Translations under genes and position numbers: made by a program
Shown here: positions 62,427 to 64,000 of the stretch, piece after piece
Layout of the letters: each line of letters begins with the position of its first letter
Position numbering within the stretch: position 1 is the stretch's first letter
From: Candidatus Nitrosacidococcus tergens
Lineage (GTDB): Bacteria; Pseudomonadota; Gammaproteobacteria; Nitrosococcales; Nitrosococcaceae
Direction: 5' to 3'
Assembly (NCBI RefSeq): GCF_902810445.1
Contig: NZ_LR778175.1
Coordinates: 62,001-126,000 of the forward strand
DNA length: 64,000 nucleotides
Notes under the pieces: model-generated
The model's input: the letters and a program-made list of their open reading frames with translations, nothing else
Databases searched by the model: none
Told to the model about the DNA's origin: nothing

Positions 62427-63404
62427 ATGTATCCTCAAAATTTAAACCATAAAATTTCCGTTGCACCAATGATGGGATGGACAGATCGTCATTGTCGTTA
62501 TTTTTTACGTCTTATCTCTCATCATGTATTGCTCTATACCGAAATGGTGACTACAGGGGCACTTATTTATGGAGATCAAAACCGTTTTTTAACCTACTCA
62601 GATAAAGAGCACCCTATTGCACTCCAGCTAGGTGGAAGTAATCCAAGAGATTTAGCTCTCTGTACCCATATGGCGGTAGATTATGGATATGATGAAGTGA
62701 ATTTAAATATAGGCTGTCCTAGTCCGAGAGTGCAATCTGGAAGCTTTGGTGCCTGTTTGATGAAAGAACCTGATCTGGTTGCTGAATGTATCTCTGAAAT
62801 GGTACAAGTAAGCCGAATTCCAATTACTGTTAAAACAAGGATTGGGGTAGATCACTATGACTCCTATGAATTTTTAAGCCAGTTTATTACTAAAATTGCC
62901 CAAGCCGGATGTAAAACAGTGATTCTTCATAGCCGAAAAGCTTGGCTTTATGGATTAAGTCCCAAGGAGAATAGAGAAATTCCTCCTTTATGCTATGAAA
63001 CAGTTTATCGTATCAAACAAGATTTCCCTCAGCTAAGAATAGTGCTTAATGGGGGCGTAATTACTTTAGAGGATGTTCATGCTCATTTAAAGCAAGTAGA
63101 TGGGGTTATGATTGGTCGTGTTGCTTATAATAATCCTTATCTACTTTCTAAGGTAGATCAAATCCTCTATGACAATGAGCACCCTATCCCTACTCGTCAT
63201 GAAATTATGGAAGCTTTCTTACCTTATATAGAAAGACAATTAAAGCAGGGTACAAAACTTGTGACTGTAATTCGTCCTACCTTAGGATTATTCCAAAGCA
63301 TACCTCGAGGGAGAATTTGGCGGCGATCTTTAAGTGGTATTCCCCATGATTCTAAAATCTCTGTGGTACGATCCGCTTTGGAAAAAATATCTAATACTTT
63401 TTAA
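62427..63404 (+). CDS. dusA: tRNA-dihydrouridine synthase A
   Basis: The 325-residue flavoenzyme reduces U20/U20a in tRNA. Landmarks are VAPMMGWTDRHCRYFLR, TEMVTTGALIYGD (DusA-specific), LNIGCPSPRVQSGSFGACLMKEP with the catalytic Cys, VKTRIGVD and HSRKAWLYGLSPKENREIPPL. The stop codon shares bases with the stop of the convergent LysM gene (63401-63404). Confidence 0.95.
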   Translation: MYPQNLNHKISVAPMMGWTDRHCRYFLRLISHHVLLYTEMVTTGALIYGDQNRFLTYSDKEHPIALQLGGSNPRDLALCTHMAVDYGYDEVNLNIGCPSPRVQSGSFGACLMKEPDLVAECISEMVQVSRIPITVKTRIGVDHYDSYEFLSQFITKIAQAGCKTVILHSRKAWLYGLSPKENREIPPLCYETVYRIKQDFPQLRIVLNGGVITLEDVHAHLKQVDGVMIGRVAYNNPYLLSKVDQILYDNEHPIPTRHEIMEAFLPYIERQLKQGTKLVTVIRPTLGLFQSIPRGRIWRRSLSGIPHDSKISVVRSALEKISNTF

Positions 63405-64000
63405 TTTTCTACTTGATCTACTGGTGATTGAGCCAACTGTAAGCGTTGACCGATATAAATCTGATGCTTATCATTAATTCCATTAGAGTCTAATAAAGCC
63501 TGCAATGTAATACCAAACCGCTGGGCAATAGTAGATAGGGTATCTCCTTGTTGCACTATATAGTCTTTAGTTATAGCTCCAAGTAATTTAAGTTGTTGCC
63601 CTGATCTAATCTTCCTTGGATCAGAAATACCATTTAAGCGAGCTAACTTTTGGGAATTCATTCCGAATTGTTCTGCAATGGTAGATAAAGTATCTCCTGA
63701 TTGTACTGTATAGTTTGTGATGACCATATGAGCGGGTAATCGTAAATGCTGTCCAATTTGGATTTTTCTAGGATCAGAAATACGATTAAATGCAGCTAAT
63801 ATATGGGGTTTTATTTTAAACTTTTGAGCAATAGTAGATAAGGTATCTCCTTGCTGAATAGTATAATCCGATTCAGCAATAGGTAATTGGAGATTTTGCC
63901 CTATCTGAAGATTACGAGGATCAGAAATTTTATTAAAGTTAGTAATCTTATGAGCTTGAATACCAAATCGCTGGGCAATAGTAGATAAAGTATCCCCCTG
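63401..64000 (-). CDS. LysM-repeat protein, C-terminal part (cut by window end)
   Basis: The minus-strand frame is open from the window end to the stop at 63401, about 199 residues. It consists of four LysM modules, each with (Q/S)GDTLSTIA, N-x-I-x-D and IGQ-x-L elements, spaced about 45-50 residues. LysM modules bind peptidoglycan. A tail of tandem LysM modules is typical of membrane-bound lytic transglycosylase MltD, but the catalytic domain would lie outside the window, so other cell-wall enzymes remain possible. An internal ATG at 63727 is not the true start. Confidence 0.85.
   Translation of the reverse strand, partial: QGDTLSTIAQRFGIQAHKITNFNKISDPRNLQIGQNLQLPIAESDYTIQQGDTLSTIAQKFKIKPHILAAFNRISDPRKIQIGQHLRLPAHMVITNYTVQSGDTLSTIAEQFGMNSQKLARLNGISDPRKIRSGQQLKLLGAITKDYIVQQGDTLSTIAQRFGITLQALLDSNGINDKHQIYIGQRLQLAQSPVDQVEN

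Overview
The window is an AT-rich stretch of bacterial chromosome. Its housekeeping gene order is gammaproteobacterial: aroK-aroB, petABC-sspA-sspB, fmdB-aspS, pilB-pilC-pilD-coaE-yacG, lptM-lysA-dapF-xerC. Three traits together suggest an environmental chemolithotroph or methylotroph-like lineage near Nitrosococcaceae/Chromatiales: a methanofuran/tetrahydromethanopterin-type cofactor cluster, PEP-CTERM proteins, and a family of secreted NLNPDG/FPYYTV proteins. The taxon is inferred from these traits only; no marker gene names it.

Layout. 1-1365 holds the end of aroK and aroB. 1366-2407 is decayed sequence with an OB-fold/membrane pseudogene. 2408-4608 holds two tandem DUF3494 (ice-binding-like) PEP-CTERM proteins. 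4782-11674 is a cofactor cluster: MfnE-like kinase, pabB, MfnF-like protein, MfnD-like ATP-grasp, HisA-like protein, RimK-like ligase and a third ATP-grasp protein that lacks a normal start codon. It follows pntAB (11725-14730). 14877-20342 carries gltX, queH, sspB, an internally deleted sspA and the cytochrome bc1 operon. 20639-30180 carries fmdB, aspS, nadA, small zinc and membrane proteins, a Nudix-ThiE fusion, yacG, coaE and the type IV pilus genes pilD, pilC and pilB. 30300-34847 carries lptM, lysA, a methyltransferase, dapF, xerC and a cytochrome c.

35019-49218 is the most distinctive region. A partial type II secretion operon (gspJ-K-L-M-N-D) is preceded by, and abuts, a gene for a large secreted protein. 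It is followed by a lipoprotein and two almost identical paralogues of that secreted protein, which flank a periplasmic peptidyl-prolyl isomerase. The paralogues carry Gly-Thr repeat tails of different lengths and show patchy divergence. They may be the secretion substrates, possibly surface-layer components; this is inference.

49315-56731 is a Wzm/Wzt polysaccharide export cluster with an LpxL-like acyltransferase, a hexapeptide acetyltransferase, a methyltransferase with a coiled-coil tail and a two-domain glycosyltransferase. 56740-64000 returns to housekeeping and envelope genes: an SMR transporter, an amidotransferase, phhB, a DUF457 membrane protein, an epimerase, a glycosyltransferase, leuC without leuD beside it, dusA and the C-terminal part of a LysM-repeat protein. 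I saw no rRNA, tRNA, CRISPR array or insertion sequence.
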